From NCBI GenBank assembly GCA_030697165.1, contig JAUYQQ010000008.1, forward strand, positions 377,001 through 441,000: 64,000 nt of DNA, written 5' to 3'. This DNA comes from Acidobacteriota bacterium (lineage in GTDB: Bacteria; Acidobacteriota; Vicinamibacteria; Vicinamibacterales; UBA2999). Of this stretch, positions 43,461-52,437 are shown piece by piece (within the stretch, counting starts at the first letter, position 1; every line of letters begins with the position of its first letter). Under the pieces are notes generated by a model that saw nothing but the letters and a program-made list of their open reading frames with translations, ran no database searches and was not told where the DNA came from. A program made the position numbers and the translations under genes.

Positions 43461-43525
43461 CGTTCGGAGGGCGACGGCTTTAGCCGTCGCCAGGAGCCGG
43501 GGCTGAAGCCCCGGCTCTCCGAACG
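43461..43525. repeat. TAAAGCC/GGCTGAAGCC double palindrome upstream of atpB
   Basis: CGTTCGGAGGGCGACGGC with TTTAGCCGTCGCC is followed by GAGCCGGGGCTGAAGCCCCG and GCTCTCCGAACG. Each half is a hairpin and the outer ends pair. It lies between atpB and the lipoprotein gene, both on the minus strand. Confidence 0.82.
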
Positions 43526-43539
43526 TGGAAGTCGTTATC

Positions 43540-43890
43540 CTACAGGAACTTAATGCTCTTCTCCCTGATGTGCAGGCCGAACGAGCGGCCGCCGATCAGC
43601 GCCACTTCCTCAACCTGGCCACGCACGCGGACGCGGGCGTTCTTGCCGGGGGTGCGGCTGTTGTCCGAGATGACCAGCATCTCTTCCGTGCCGTCGCTGA
43701 TGCGGTAGACCTTGAACGGCACCAGCGGGATGCCAAACGAGGTGGTCACCACGCCTTCGACCGTCACCGTCTTATCGGCAAACTTGCCGGGGTTCGTCTT
43801 CACCTCGGAGATGGAGCGCGAGCCCATCGACGCGCACGAACCGGTGAAGACAGCTGCCGCAAGAGTGAGAGTGACAAGTAGCTTTTTCAT
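43540..43890 (-). CDS. Small lipoprotein, possible OB-fold
   Basis: A lipoprotein signal peptide (MKKLLVTLTLAAAVFTGSC) has its lipobox Cys at about residue 19. The 97-residue mature part (SEVKTNPGKFADKTVTVEGV, VRVRGQVEEVALIGGR) resembles small OB-fold periplasmic proteins. ATG 43890 is used; the frame is open upstream through repeats to 44109, but those codons are repeat sequence. Function unknown. Confidence 0.75.
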   Translation of the reverse strand: MKKLLVTLTLAAAVFTGSCASMGSRSISEVKTNPGKFADKTVTVEGVVTTSFGIPLVPFKVYRISDGTEEMLVISDNSRTPGKNARVRVRGQVEEVALIGGRSFGLHIREKSIKFL

Positions 43891-44265
43891 GGTCGGTCCC
43901 CTGCAGGCGACGGCTAAAGCCATCGCCCTCCGAACGACGGCTAAAGCCATCGCCCTCCGAACGACGGCTGAGGCCATCGCCCTGCGAAAAGTGGCTGCAG
44001 CGGAATCGTGAAAAGTGCCGCCGAGGGGCGGCGATGCCAGCGCCTGCCTGAAGTTCGCCCCCCGGTGATCCGCCGCAGCCAACCCCCTACATATCAAGGG
44101 TTGTGCCATCCGCCTTCGCCAAGGCTACGGCGAGACAAGTCGTGTTTCTGCCGGGAAACTCCGGCTAAAGCCGGATGCCACACCTGTAGCGTCCGCCTTT
44201 AGGCGGACCTGGTGTCACCCTTTAGGCCGACCTGGCGTCACCGGCGAGGGACGATCGTCCCCTGC
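43891..44265. repeat. Mosaic of R8, R7 and R9 palindromes between lipoprotein gene and glnA
   Basis: Three tandem GACGGCTAAAGCCATCGCCC, then TCCGAAC units occupy 43906-43990. A CCTTCGCCAAGGCTACGGCG element is at 44108-44132, CCGGCTAAAGCCGG at about 44162-44175, and GTCCGCCTTTAGGCGGAC at about 44191-44208 with a partial copy after it. No gene was recognised in these 375 bp. Confidence 0.75.
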
Positions 44266-45603
44266 CTAATACACGCCGAGGTAGCGATCCATCTCCCACG
44301 GCGAGACGTGGCGGATGTACTCGTCCCACTCCGCGCGCTTGGCGTCGAGGAAGTGCGTGAAGATGTGCTCGCCGAGCGTTTCCTTTACCAGCGCATCCTT
44401 TTCGAACTCGTCCAGCGCTTCGCTGAGGTTGGCGGGCAGATCGTCGATGCGCAGGTGGCGGCGCTCGCGATGGCTCATCTTGTAGATGTTCTTGTTCACC
44501 GGCGGGCCCGGGTCCACCTTGTGGTCAATGCCGTCGAGGCCGGCGCGCAACATCACCGCCAGCGCCAGGTAGGGATTGCACGAGGGATCGGGCATGCGCA
44601 GCTCGACGCGGGTGGAATTGTCGCGCGACGCCGGCACGCGCACGAGCGGACTGCGGTTCTTCTCGGACCAGGCAATCGCGGTCGGCGCCTCGTAGCCCGG
44701 CACCAGGCGCTTGTATGAGTTCACCAGCGGGTTGGTAATGGCGCAAAAGCCCTTGGCGTGCTGCAGCAGCCCGCCGATGTAGTTCATGCAGGTCTGGCTG
44801 AGCTGGATTTCGTTGGCGGGATCGAAGAAGGCATTCTTGCCGCCGGTGAACAACGACTGGTGCGTGTGCATGCCCGATCCGTTCACGCCGTAGATCGGCT
44901 TGGGCATGAAGGTCGCGTGCAAGTTATTCCTGAGCGCCACGTTCTTGACGATGAACCGGCAGGTACTCACGTTATCCGCCGTCGTCAACACGTCGTCATA
45001 GTGAAAGTCGATTTCGTGCTGGCCGGGCGCGACCTCGTGATGCGCGGCTTCCACGGCAATGCCCATCTGCTCGAGGGCGATCACGATCTCGCGGCGGACG
45101 TCTTCGCCGAGGTCGATGGGCGCCAGGTCGAAGTAGCTGGCGCGATCGTGGGTCTCGGTGGTGGCGCGGCCGTCGCGGCGCAGGAACAGGAAGAACTCGG
45201 TTTCGGGTCCCGCCATCATGGTGAAGCCGCGGTCGGCGGCCTGGCCGATGGCGTTCTTCAGCGTGGTGCGCGGGCAACCGGCGAACGGGCTGCCGTCGGG
45301 ATTGGCAATGTCGCAGATCAGGCGGCCGACGCGCGCGCCGTTGGCATCGGCCCAGGGAAACACCTGGAAGGTCGAGAGGTCCGGCCGGAGGTACATGTCC
45401 GACTCTTCAATGCGGACAAAGCCTTCGATCGACGAGCCGTCGAACATGATCTTGCCGTCGAGGGCGTGGGCGAACTGGCGGTCGGGCACCTCGACGTTCT
45501 TGATCACGCCCAGGATGTCGGTGAACTGCAGGCGCAGGAACTTGACCCGTTCCTTCTCGGCCCGTTTCAGGATCTCCTGCTTTTCGTCCCCGCTTTTTGC
45601 CAT
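44266..45603 (-). CDS. glnA: Glutamine synthetase (GSI-alpha type)
   Basis: It makes glutamine from glutamate, ammonia and ATP. KFLRLQFTDILGVIKNVEVP, FDGSSIEGFVRIEESDMYL, GSGMHTHQSLF and the ATP-site PGYEAPTAIAWSEKNRSPLV are clear. The 445-residue length and N-terminus resemble the Bacillus-like enzyme, which is not adenylylated, rather than the 469-residue E. coli form. The PII or GlnR-type regulators are not nearby. ATG 45603 is followed upstream by a one-sided CCAGTAG arm. Confidence 0.95.
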   Translation of the reverse strand: MAKSGDEKQEILKRAEKERVKFLRLQFTDILGVIKNVEVPDRQFAHALDGKIMFDGSSIEGFVRIEESDMYLRPDLSTFQVFPWADANGARVGRLICDIANPDGSPFAGCPRTTLKNAIGQAADRGFTMMAGPETEFFLFLRRDGRATTETHDRASYFDLAPIDLGEDVRREIVIALEQMGIAVEAAHHEVAPGQHEIDFHYDDVLTTADNVSTCRFIVKNVALRNNLHATFMPKPIYGVNGSGMHTHQSLFTGGKNAFFDPANEIQLSQTCMNYIGGLLQHAKGFCAITNPLVNSYKRLVPGYEAPTAIAWSEKNRSPLVRVPASRDNSTRVELRMPDPSCNPYLALAVMLRAGLDGIDHKVDPGPPVNKNIYKMSHRERRHLRIDDLPANLSEALDEFEKDALVKETLGEHIFTHFLDAKRAEWDEYIRHVSPWEMDRYLGVY

Positions 45604-45608
45604 AGGTG

Positions 45609-45711
45609 TCAGTATCCAGTATCCAGATGCCAGTAGCCAGATGCCAGTAGCCAGATGCCAGTGCCAGTGCCAGTAGCCAGTAGCCAGTAGCCAGTAGCCA
45701 GTAGCCAGTAG
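45609..45711. repeat. CCAGTAG arm, locus l (left orientation only)
   Basis: About 14 units (CCAGTAT, CCAGATG, CCAGTAG, CCAGTGC) run in the left-arm sense with no inverted arm before the next gene. The matching inverted arm lies beyond that gene at 46138-46245. Confidence 0.87.
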
Positions 45712-45781
45712 GCGCCACCTTTGCGTGCAGAGTTTGCGCCAGGGTCAGTAAGTGCCGCTCCCTAAGTCAGATACTCTGGCT

Positions 45782-46135
45782 ATGGACTATCGCGATTTGG
45801 TTGCCTGGCAACGTGCGATGACGCTGACTGAACTGGTCTACCATTCGACCTCCCAGTTCCCAGCTGAAGAGCGGTACGGGCTGACGTCCCAAATGAGAAG
45901 GGCGGCGGCAGCCATCCCATCGAACATCGCAGAGGGTCAAGGACGCAGGTCGTCAGACGCGGATTTCGCCAGGTTCCTGTCCATCGCCCTCGGCTCCCTG
46001 TGTGAGCTGGAGACTCAGATCGAGTTGACGATTCGCCTGGGTTTCGTTTCCCGGGAGGCTATGGCAACGGTAATCGGTGAGGCCGGGGAGGTCGGGCGAC
46101 TGTTAAACGGCTTGATTCGATCGAAGCAGCACTGA
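45782..46135 (+). CDS. Four-helix-bundle protein (23S rRNA intervening-sequence protein family)
   Basis: The 117-residue protein has the family pattern YRDLVAWQRAMTLTELVY, EERYGLTSQMRRAAAAIPSN, then IAEGQGRR and FLSIALGSLCELETQIELT. Relatives are encoded in intervening sequences of 23S rRNA, in diversity-generating retroelements (bAvd) and as free genes; their function is mostly unknown. ATG 45782 is used. The gene lies exactly between a left CCAGTAG arm (45609-45711) and a right arm (46138-46245), so it would sit in the loop of a long hairpin. Confidence 0.88.
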   Translation: MDYRDLVAWQRAMTLTELVYHSTSQFPAEERYGLTSQMRRAAAAIPSNIAEGQGRRSSDADFARFLSIALGSLCELETQIELTIRLGFVSREAMATVIGEAGEVGRLLNGLIRSKQH

Positions 46136-46137
46136 TC

Positions 46138-46245
46138 GTCTGGCGTCTGGCGTCTGGCTACTGTCTACTGGCTACTGGCTACCGGCTACTGGCTACTGGC
46201 TACTGGCTACTGGCTACTGGCTACTGGCTACCGGCTACTGGCTAC
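46138..46245. repeat. CCAGTAG arm, locus m (right orientation only)
   Basis: About 14 CTGGCTACTGG-type units (including TCTGGCGTCTGG and CTACCGG variants) run in the inverse sense of locus l. The array starts 3 bp after the four-helix-bundle stop and touches the end of the hybrid kinase gene. Confidence 0.87.
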
Positions 46246-48896
46246 TTCAACAGGCGGGTCACTTCTTCGGTGAGTGCCGCGGCCTCGATGGGCTTGGTGA
46301 GATACACGTTGGCCCCGAGCCGCAGCGACCGCAGTTCGCTCGAGGAGCGGTCGGCGCCCGACACTACCACCACCGGGATGCGCGCGTCTTTCGGGTTCGA
46401 CTTGAGTCGCGCCAGCACTTCGTAGCCGTCGATGTTCGGCATCACGAGGTCGAGCACCAGCAGGTCCACGGGCTCGCGTTCGATCGCCGCCAGCGCCTCG
46501 GCGCCGTCACGGGCCTGCAACACGCGATGGCCGTTGCGCGTCAGCGACGCCGTCAGCACCCCCCGCAGGTCGTCATCGTCTTCAGCCACGAGCACCGCGG
46601 CGCCCTTGCGGCTGCCCAGGGCCTGGCTGATCTCGCGCAGCAGCCGATCCAGTCCCTCGCCCTTGGTAACGACCGCGACGCCCTCGGGGCGGCGGCGCGA
46701 ATCGGTCGCCTCGGGCACGCCCGACACGACAATCACGGGGATGCGCGCCAGCGCTTCCTCGCTGCGCAGGCGCTCGATGAAGTCCCAGCCGTCGAGGCCC
46801 GGCATCAGCAGGTCCACGGTGATCGCGTCGGGCCGCATGGTGCGGGCAATGTGCATGGCCGAGGCGGCGTCGCGGGCGTCAAATACCTGGTACCCGGCAT
46901 TGTGCAGCTGCGCCCGGAGCAGCACCCTGAAGTCGTCATCGTCATCGACCACCAGCACGCGGCAGACGGCGAGGCGCGCCGAGCCGTCCTTGTTGGCAGC
47001 CACCGGCGCCAACGGCACGGCGTCGGCCTCTTCGGCCGTGGCCGCCGGCAGCGTGAACGAGAAGCGGGTGCCCTTGTTGACCTCGCTGTCGACAAAGATG
47101 CGCCCGCCGTGCTGTTCGACCAGGGCCTTGGTAATGGCAAGGCCCAGGCCGGTGCCGCCCTTGCGGCGAGACGACGAGCTGTCGACCTGCTGGAACTTCC
47201 TGAACAGGCGGTGCAGGTTCTCGGGAGCAATGCCCTCGCCCTGATCGGCCACCGTCAGCGTGACGGCGGTGTCGGAACCGGTGGCGGTGATCGTCACGGT
47301 GGACCCGTGCGGCGCGAACTTCACCGCGTTCGACAACAGGTTGACCAGCGCCTGGACCATGCGGTCGGGGTCGACCATCACCGGGCGGAGGCGGGCCGGC
47401 AACCTGGCGTCGAGCGTGACCTGCGCCAGGCGCGCCGGGCCCTCGACCACCTGGATCGACTGGCGCACGATGTCGACGACGTTGACCGGCTTGAGCTTCA
47501 GGGTGATGTTGCCCGACTCGATCTTCGCGACGTCGAGCATGTCGTTGATGATGCGGACCAGCCGCTCGCAGTTGTTCAGGGCAATCTGCAGCAACTGCTG
47601 GTGCTCGGGGTGGGGCACCGCATTCGGCTCGTCGAGCACCAGTTGCACCGAGCCGCGAATGGAGGTGAGCGGCGTGCGCAGCTCGTGGCTGACAATCGAC
47701 ACGAACTCGTCCTTCAGCCGATCGACTTCGCGCAGCCGCGAGATGTCCTGGAACGCCACGATCGCCCCGGCGACGTGACCGAGTTCGTTGCAGAGCGGCG
47801 CGCCGCTGGCGAGGATCGGGAAGACCCGGCCATCAGGGTGGTGAATCTCGAGTTCCTCGTTGATGACCGGCTCGCCCGCCAGCGCTCGTGCCGAGATCCA
47901 CTGGTCAGGCGGAATCAGCGTGCCGTCCTTGGCGACGCGCTTGAACCGGGCCCAGTAGCTCTTGCGCAACTCTGGGTTCTGCGGCTCGATGCCGAACACG
48001 TCGGTGGCGGCGCGGTTGCGCAGCCGCACGCTGCCATCGGCGTTGAAGATCATCAGCGCCGCGGGCACGGTTTCAAGGGTGGCCAGCAGGTCGGTGTGCG
48101 CGGCCTCGACGCGGCGCCGGGCTTCGGTCGTTACGCTGGCCAGCTCGCGGGTTTCGCTGAGCGCGGTGGCCAGTTCGCGCTCGCGCGCCTGGATCGAATT
48201 CGACATCCTCGCGAACGAATTGACCAGCACGCCAATCTCATCGTCGCGCAGGGTCTGGTGGGCGGCGCTGAAGTCCCCCTGCTCGATGCGCTCGGCCGAC
48301 ACGGTGAGCTCGCGCAGCGGATCGAGCAGGACGCGCTTGGCCGAGAGCATCAGGAGCGACAAGGTGAGGACGGCGAGGCCGGCCATTAGTCCGATCACCT
48401 GGAAGAAGATGGCGCGCCGCCTCTTCAGGAGATCGGCGCTCGCTTCCGTCAATCGAAACTGATTGGCCTCGAAGTCAGCGACCAACGGTTTGATGGCCTC
48501 GAAGGCCCTGAAACGTTCAAGGGCCGCCGTGTTGCCCGGATCGTTGGCAGTGGTCAGCCACTGTTCGAGCTCGGTGCGAATACGACGGTAGCGGTCCACC
48601 TGGCTCGGCTGGTGCAGCAACGGAGCAATGGCATCGAGCTTCGTCAGAATAACGTTGCGCAGCTCGGCGGCCTCGTCAGACTTCGTGCCGGTCAATGACT
48701 CTTCAAGCTGGAGCTGCGTGAACTCGAGCATGGCGCGCCACAGCTCGGCGTCGAGCTGCTGGATTCGGCCCAGCCGATCGCGCTCAGCGTCCATGGTGCT
48801 GGCAATATTGAGCGCCGCGACCACCAGGCCGATGGCGATGGTCGCCATGAGCACGACGAGCCACAGGGACACAAACGCCCGCGTGCGGATCGTCAC
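46242..48896 (-). CDS. Membrane hybrid histidine kinase (HAMP-PAS-HisKA-HATPase-REC-REC)
   Basis: The 884 residues comprise a first membrane helix (VSLWLVVLMATIAIGLVVAA), a periplasmic helical sensor and a second helix (VIGLMAGLAVLTLSLLML). These are followed by HAMP, PAS (LETVPAALMIFNADGSVRLR), HisKA (SIVSHELRTPLTSIRGSVQL), HATPase (GTGLGLAITKALVEQHGG) and two receiver domains with Asp in TVDLLMPGLDG and VLDLVMPNIDG. It overlaps the upstream receiver gene by 4 bases. Together with the membrane GAF protein it forms a three-gene signalling operon. Confidence 0.93.
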   Translation of the reverse strand: MTIRTRAFVSLWLVVLMATIAIGLVVAALNIASTMDAERDRLGRIQQLDAELWRAMLEFTQLQLEESLTGTKSDEAAELRNVILTKLDAIAPLLHQPSQVDRYRRIRTELEQWLTTANDPGNTAALERFRAFEAIKPLVADFEANQFRLTEASADLLKRRRAIFFQVIGLMAGLAVLTLSLLMLSAKRVLLDPLRELTVSAERIEQGDFSAAHQTLRDDEIGVLVNSFARMSNSIQARERELATALSETRELASVTTEARRRVEAAHTDLLATLETVPAALMIFNADGSVRLRNRAATDVFGIEPQNPELRKSYWARFKRVAKDGTLIPPDQWISARALAGEPVINEELEIHHPDGRVFPILASGAPLCNELGHVAGAIVAFQDISRLREVDRLKDEFVSIVSHELRTPLTSIRGSVQLVLDEPNAVPHPEHQQLLQIALNNCERLVRIINDMLDVAKIESGNITLKLKPVNVVDIVRQSIQVVEGPARLAQVTLDARLPARLRPVMVDPDRMVQALVNLLSNAVKFAPHGSTVTITATGSDTAVTLTVADQGEGIAPENLHRLFRKFQQVDSSSSRRKGGTGLGLAITKALVEQHGGRIFVDSEVNKGTRFSFTLPAATAEEADAVPLAPVAANKDGSARLAVCRVLVVDDDDDFRVLLRAQLHNAGYQVFDARDAASAMHIARTMRPDAITVDLLMPGLDGWDFIERLRSEEALARIPVIVVSGVPEATDSRRRPEGVAVVTKGEGLDRLLREISQALGSRKGAAVLVAEDDDDLRGVLTASLTRNGHRVLQARDGAEALAAIEREPVDLLVLDLVMPNIDGYEVLARLKSNPKDARIPVVVVSGADRSSSELRSLRLGANVYLTKPIEAAALTEEVTRLLK

Positions 48897-49270
48897 GGGG
48901 TCTTGGAGGCGACGATGTCCTTGACCTGCTGTCCGAGGGACAGGGCGTCGAATGGCTTGGTGACGTAGCCGCAGGCGCCCAGGCTCAACCCGCGTTGAAT
49001 CTCGGCCTCTTGCGACTTGGCGGTCAGGAAGATCACGGGGATCGCGGCGGTTGCGGGATCGGCCTTGAGCTGGCGACAGGTCTCGGGGCCGTCAAGCTCG
49101 GGCATCATCCAGTCGAGCAGCACCACGTCGGGCGGATCCAGGCGAATGGCGTCGAGGGCTTCCTGGCCGTTACCGACGACCCGCACCACGAAGCCCGCGC
49201 GCTTGAGGGACAGCCGGGCGACCAGTTGAATGTCGGGATCGTCTTCGGCCAGCACGACGGTCAGGCTCAT
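48893..49270 (-). CDS. Single-domain response regulator (CheY/PilH-like)
   Basis: The 125-residue receiver has the acidic pair LAEDDPDIQ, acceptor Asp in VVLLDWMMPELDGP (about residue 54), the conserved Thr in IFLTAKSQ and Lys in YVTKPFD. It has no output domain. It overlaps both neighbours by 4 bases and is translated with them. It probably acts as an intermediate or sink in the phosphorelay of the adjacent hybrid kinase. Confidence 0.93.
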   Translation of the reverse strand: MSLTVVLAEDDPDIQLVARLSLKRAGFVVRVVGNGQEALDAIRLDPPDVVLLDWMMPELDGPETCRQLKADPATAAIPVIFLTAKSQEAEIQRGLSLGACGYVTKPFDALSLGQQVKDIVASKTP

Positions 49271-50496
49271 GACGCGGCGCTTTCCACGCTTTGCTCGGCC
49301 TTGGCAGCGGCCGGCAGCGGGGCGGTCAACGTGGCGAGCTGGGCTGCGAAAATAGAGGCGATGGCTACCGACGCTTCATCGGCGGTCTTGCCCGCGTGCA
49401 GCTCGGCCGACAGCACCCCGACCGGTCCGGACGGCCCGCACATGGGCACCGCAATGGCGGCCCCGGCCGTGGCGGTGGCCGCGCTCACCCGGGGCGCGTT
49501 TTCGCGCAAGGCCTCGGCGGTGAGGTTGGCGCTCGCGCGGTCGATGGTGCCAATGCGATCGACGATACGGGCGTCGAAGCCGTGGGTGGACACCGGCGAG
49601 AGCGCGCTACCGTCGTTCGAGGTGACCCACACAATCAGGCCCTTGGCGCCAAGCGAGTCGCTGGCCCGCGCCAGCGCCCCCGACAACGCGCCGATGTCGG
49701 CGAGCGCCGAAAGGTCGGAGCAGATCTCGGCGACGGTCTTCAGGTCCGGGCCTGCAGGCGCCACCGCGGCCCCGACCGGGGCTAGTACCTCGTCGCGCTC
49801 GGCCTTCTTGATGTCGAGGTTGAGCACATCGGCTGGTGGGGTCACCTTCAGCGTGGTGGCCAGCTCCTGGCGCCACTCGGTTGGATCCTTGACGGCTTCG
49901 CGCTTGCTGCCGGGCAGCAGCATGAGCGAGACCAGGACCCAGAGGCCAATGCCGGCGGCGGCCAGCGCGGCTTGTTCCTGGCGGATGGCCGCCACCCGGG
50001 CGTCGGATTGGTTGCGCAACGCATAGCGGGCGGCGGTCACCTGTTCGGTCAACCCGTTCAGCAGGTCGCGGACTTCGGTGAACAGCACGTCGCCGGCAAG
50101 CAGCATCTCGCCGCGGTCGGCGTACTGCCGCGCGCGACGGTCGGCGGCCGCCAGCTGATCAATGCCGTCGAGCGATTCCGAGAGCGACCCGCCCGAACCC
50201 GCCACCTCGGCATCGAGCGTGACGACGCGTTGCCGCAAGGTGTCGAGCAGGGTGCCGGCGCGACCGCCCCAGAACGAGGTGCCCTGCCCGGGCGCGATGT
50301 AGGCGTACATGGAGCCCCGCGCGTCGAGCAGGGCGGTGAGGACCTCTTCGGCGGCCTGGTCGAGGGCGGCGCCGCGCTGGCGCGCCGCCACGAGGTCGCC
50401 CTCGTCGGTCATCGCGCGATACCCAAGGGCCGCGCTTGCAAGCAAGGCGAGGATGAAAAGAGAGATGCGGACGGATCGTCGATCCATTCGGGTCAC
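49267..50496 (-). CDS. Membrane-anchored GAF-like sensor protein
   Basis: The 409-residue protein has an N-terminal helix (ISLFILALLASAALGYRAM), a periplasmic helical region of about 150 residues, a second helix (AALAAAGIGLWVLVSLMLLP) and a cytoplasmic GAF-like domain (about 250-395; DLSALADIGALSGALARASD, GLIVWVTSNDGSALSPV, PVGVLSAELHAGK). It has no kinase or output domain. As first gene of the operon with the receiver and hybrid kinase, it is probably an accessory sensor. Confidence 0.75.
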   Translation of the reverse strand: MTRMDRRSVRISLFILALLASAALGYRAMTDEGDLVAARQRGAALDQAAEEVLTALLDARGSMYAYIAPGQGTSFWGGRAGTLLDTLRQRVVTLDAEVAGSGGSLSESLDGIDQLAAADRRARQYADRGEMLLAGDVLFTEVRDLLNGLTEQVTAARYALRNQSDARVAAIRQEQAALAAAGIGLWVLVSLMLLPGSKREAVKDPTEWRQELATTLKVTPPADVLNLDIKKAERDEVLAPVGAAVAPAGPDLKTVAEICSDLSALADIGALSGALARASDSLGAKGLIVWVTSNDGSALSPVSTHGFDARIVDRIGTIDRASANLTAEALRENAPRVSAATATAGAAIAVPMCGPSGPVGVLSAELHAGKTADEASVAIASIFAAQLATLTAPLPAAAKAEQSVESAAS

Positions 50497-50506
50497 AGGA
50501 TAGCAG

Positions 50507-50612
50507 ACAGTAGCCAGTATCCAGAGGCCAGTATCCAGAAGAGCTCTTGTCTTTCTGGCTACTGGCTACTGGCTACTGGCCACTGGCTACTGGCTACTGG
50601 CCCCTGGCTACT
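50507..50612. repeat. CCAGTAG palindromic array, locus n
   Basis: The left arm CAGTAGCCAGTATCCAGAGG and further units reach AGAAGAGCTCTTGTCTTTCT at the centre. Six right-arm units follow and include the nuoG stop codon. Confidence 0.85.
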
Positions 50613-52434
50613 CCGATGAGCGCGAGATCTCGTCGGTAACGAGGCGAAGCGGAATGACCGTGGCCGTGGCCATCTGTTCCATCTGCACGTTGTGCCCCTT
50701 CACGGGCGGCAGGTCCTGGAACATCGTGTCCCACTTCCAGCGTTCCATCGGGTTGCTGGCCTTCAGCCAGTGTTCCGCGCTCACGGGCCGGTTGAACACG
50801 GTCTCGGTCAGCGTCGCGTACTCCGGGCGTGCCGACATGAACGTGGCCACGTCGGCGCGCACCTGCTGCGAGGTGGTGTAGGTGTAGGGCAGGCCCAGCG
50901 CGGCCGCCACGCTCGTGAGAATCTGCCAGTCTTCCACGGCTTCACCTGGCGCGTTGATGGCCTTCGAGGCGGCCTGCACCATGCCCTGGTCGTTGGTGTA
51001 GGTGGCGTCTTTCTCGACCCACGCCGCGCCCGGCAGCACCACGTCGGCGACCTTCGACAGTTCCGACTGCAGCACGCCCTGATAGACGATCACCGGCACG
51101 CGGCCGGCCTTGCGGGCCTCGAGCAGCCACGTGAGGTCACCCATCGAGCCATCGGGTCCCGGATCGACGATGTAGAGGACCGCGACGCGGCCCTGGTCGA
51201 TGGCGGTGCGCAGCGCGGAAAGATCCGCATCGCCGTCGCCGACGACCGCGAGGCCGAGGTCGCGCGCGCCGTTGACGTTGGGCGCATCGACGGCCGGCAC
51301 GCGGAACTTGGTGGTGGCGGGCTGCTGCTTTTCGGTGCGCCGCCAGGCAACGTGCACGTGCGAGGCGCCGCCATCCCCCTTCAGATCCTCGGCCAGGCGC
51401 TTGAGCAGGTACAGCTCTTCGTGCGACGCGTGGGCCGAGGCCAGCATGCGCACCGACGCCGGATCCTTGCGGCCGGCGGCGTTCAGCAAGTCGCGCACGC
51501 GCATCAGCGCGTCCTTCCAGGTGGCCACCTGCTGCACGCCGTCCTTGGTCAGGATCATCGGCTTCCGCAGGCGCTCGTCGCCTTCGACCCACAGGTACTG
51601 GAACCGGCCGATGTCGCACATCCAGAAGTCGTTGACCGCGGGGTTGTAGCGCGGTGTCACGCGCGCGAGGCGCGCGCCCTTGGCCCACTCGGGCTTGGCC
51701 TTGAGCCACGCGGTGGTGCTGCAGCCCTTCGAGCACATCGTGCACGTCGTGTCCACGGCATGCGGGTTGTCCCACGGCCGGGAGCGGAAGCGGTACTGCT
51801 TGGTGGTGATGGCGCCGACCGGGCACACATCCATCAGGTTGCCCGAGAGCAGCGAGTGGACACCCTGTTCGTTGAAGGTCGCGATCTCGCTGCCGTTGCC
51901 GCGGTTGATGGTGCCGATCTGCGCGTCGCCGTCCACTTCGGCCATGAACCGGCTGCAGCGCGTGCACAGGATGCAGCGGTTGCGGTTGAGCATCAGCGTG
52001 GGGCCGAAGTCGATGTCGGCCTTCACGCCCTCGCCGTCGAACGTGCGGCGCGGGAAGTCCATGCGGCTGGCGTCGTTGCCGAACGCATACGAGAAATCCT
52101 GCAGCGGGCACTCGCCGCCCTTGTCGCACACCGGGCAATCGAGCGGATGGTTGATCAGCAGAAACTCGAACACGCCCTTGCGGCCTTCCACGGCCTCGGG
52201 GTCCTGCGTGTGCACCACCATGCCCTCAGCCACCGGCGTCGAGCACGAGGTCTGAAGCTTGCCCATCTTCTCGATCTTGACGAGGCAGACGCGGCAGGAG
52301 GCGTCGATGCCGAGACCGGGGTGATAGCAGTAATAGGGAACCTGGATGCCGGCCTCGATGGCGGCCTTGAGGACCGAGGTGCCTTTCGGCACGGACAGCT
52401 GGCGGCCATCAATGGTCAGCGTGACGTTTTCCAT
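50608..52434 (-). CDS. nuoG: NADH-quinone oxidoreductase subunit G
   Basis: This is the iron-sulphur subunit of complex I. An N-terminal [2Fe-2S] ferredoxin domain (YYCYHPGLGIDASCRVC) is followed by the HxxxCxxCxxxxxC cluster (HPLDCPVCDKGGECPLQD), the CILCTRCSRF/CPVGAIT cluster and CTMCSKGC. A molybdopterin-oxidoreductase-like domain follows (MILTKDGVQQ to VVLPGAAWVEKDATYTNDQG). At 608 residues it lacks the long C-terminal part of the E. coli protein. ATG 52434 (MENVTLTIDGRQL) is chosen over an in-frame start seven codons upstream. No other nuo gene is adjacent. Confidence 0.9.
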   Translation of the reverse strand: MENVTLTIDGRQLSVPKGTSVLKAAIEAGIQVPYYCYHPGLGIDASCRVCLVKIEKMGKLQTSCSTPVAEGMVVHTQDPEAVEGRKGVFEFLLINHPLDCPVCDKGGECPLQDFSYAFGNDASRMDFPRRTFDGEGVKADIDFGPTLMLNRNRCILCTRCSRFMAEVDGDAQIGTINRGNGSEIATFNEQGVHSLLSGNLMDVCPVGAITTKQYRFRSRPWDNPHAVDTTCTMCSKGCSTTAWLKAKPEWAKGARLARVTPRYNPAVNDFWMCDIGRFQYLWVEGDERLRKPMILTKDGVQQVATWKDALMRVRDLLNAAGRKDPASVRMLASAHASHEELYLLKRLAEDLKGDGGASHVHVAWRRTEKQQPATTKFRVPAVDAPNVNGARDLGLAVVGDGDADLSALRTAIDQGRVAVLYIVDPGPDGSMGDLTWLLEARKAGRVPVIVYQGVLQSELSKVADVVLPGAAWVEKDATYTNDQGMVQAASKAINAPGEAVEDWQILTSVAAALGLPYTYTTSQQVRADVATFMSARPEYATLTETVFNRPVSAEHWLKASNPMERWKWDTMFQDLPPVKGHNVQMEQMATATVIPLRLVTDEISRSSE

Positions 52435-52437
52435 GAC

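Noticed and set aside
43712-44011. Plus-strand frame through the R8 repeats (KAIALRTTAKAIALR)
   Set aside because: It is translation of a tandem palindrome opposite the lipoprotein gene, without a credible start.
45609-46245. CRISPR-like regular repeats at CCAGTAG loci
   Set aside because: The unit is only 7 bp, directly repeated without unique spacers, and there are no cas genes. These are simple tandem arrays.
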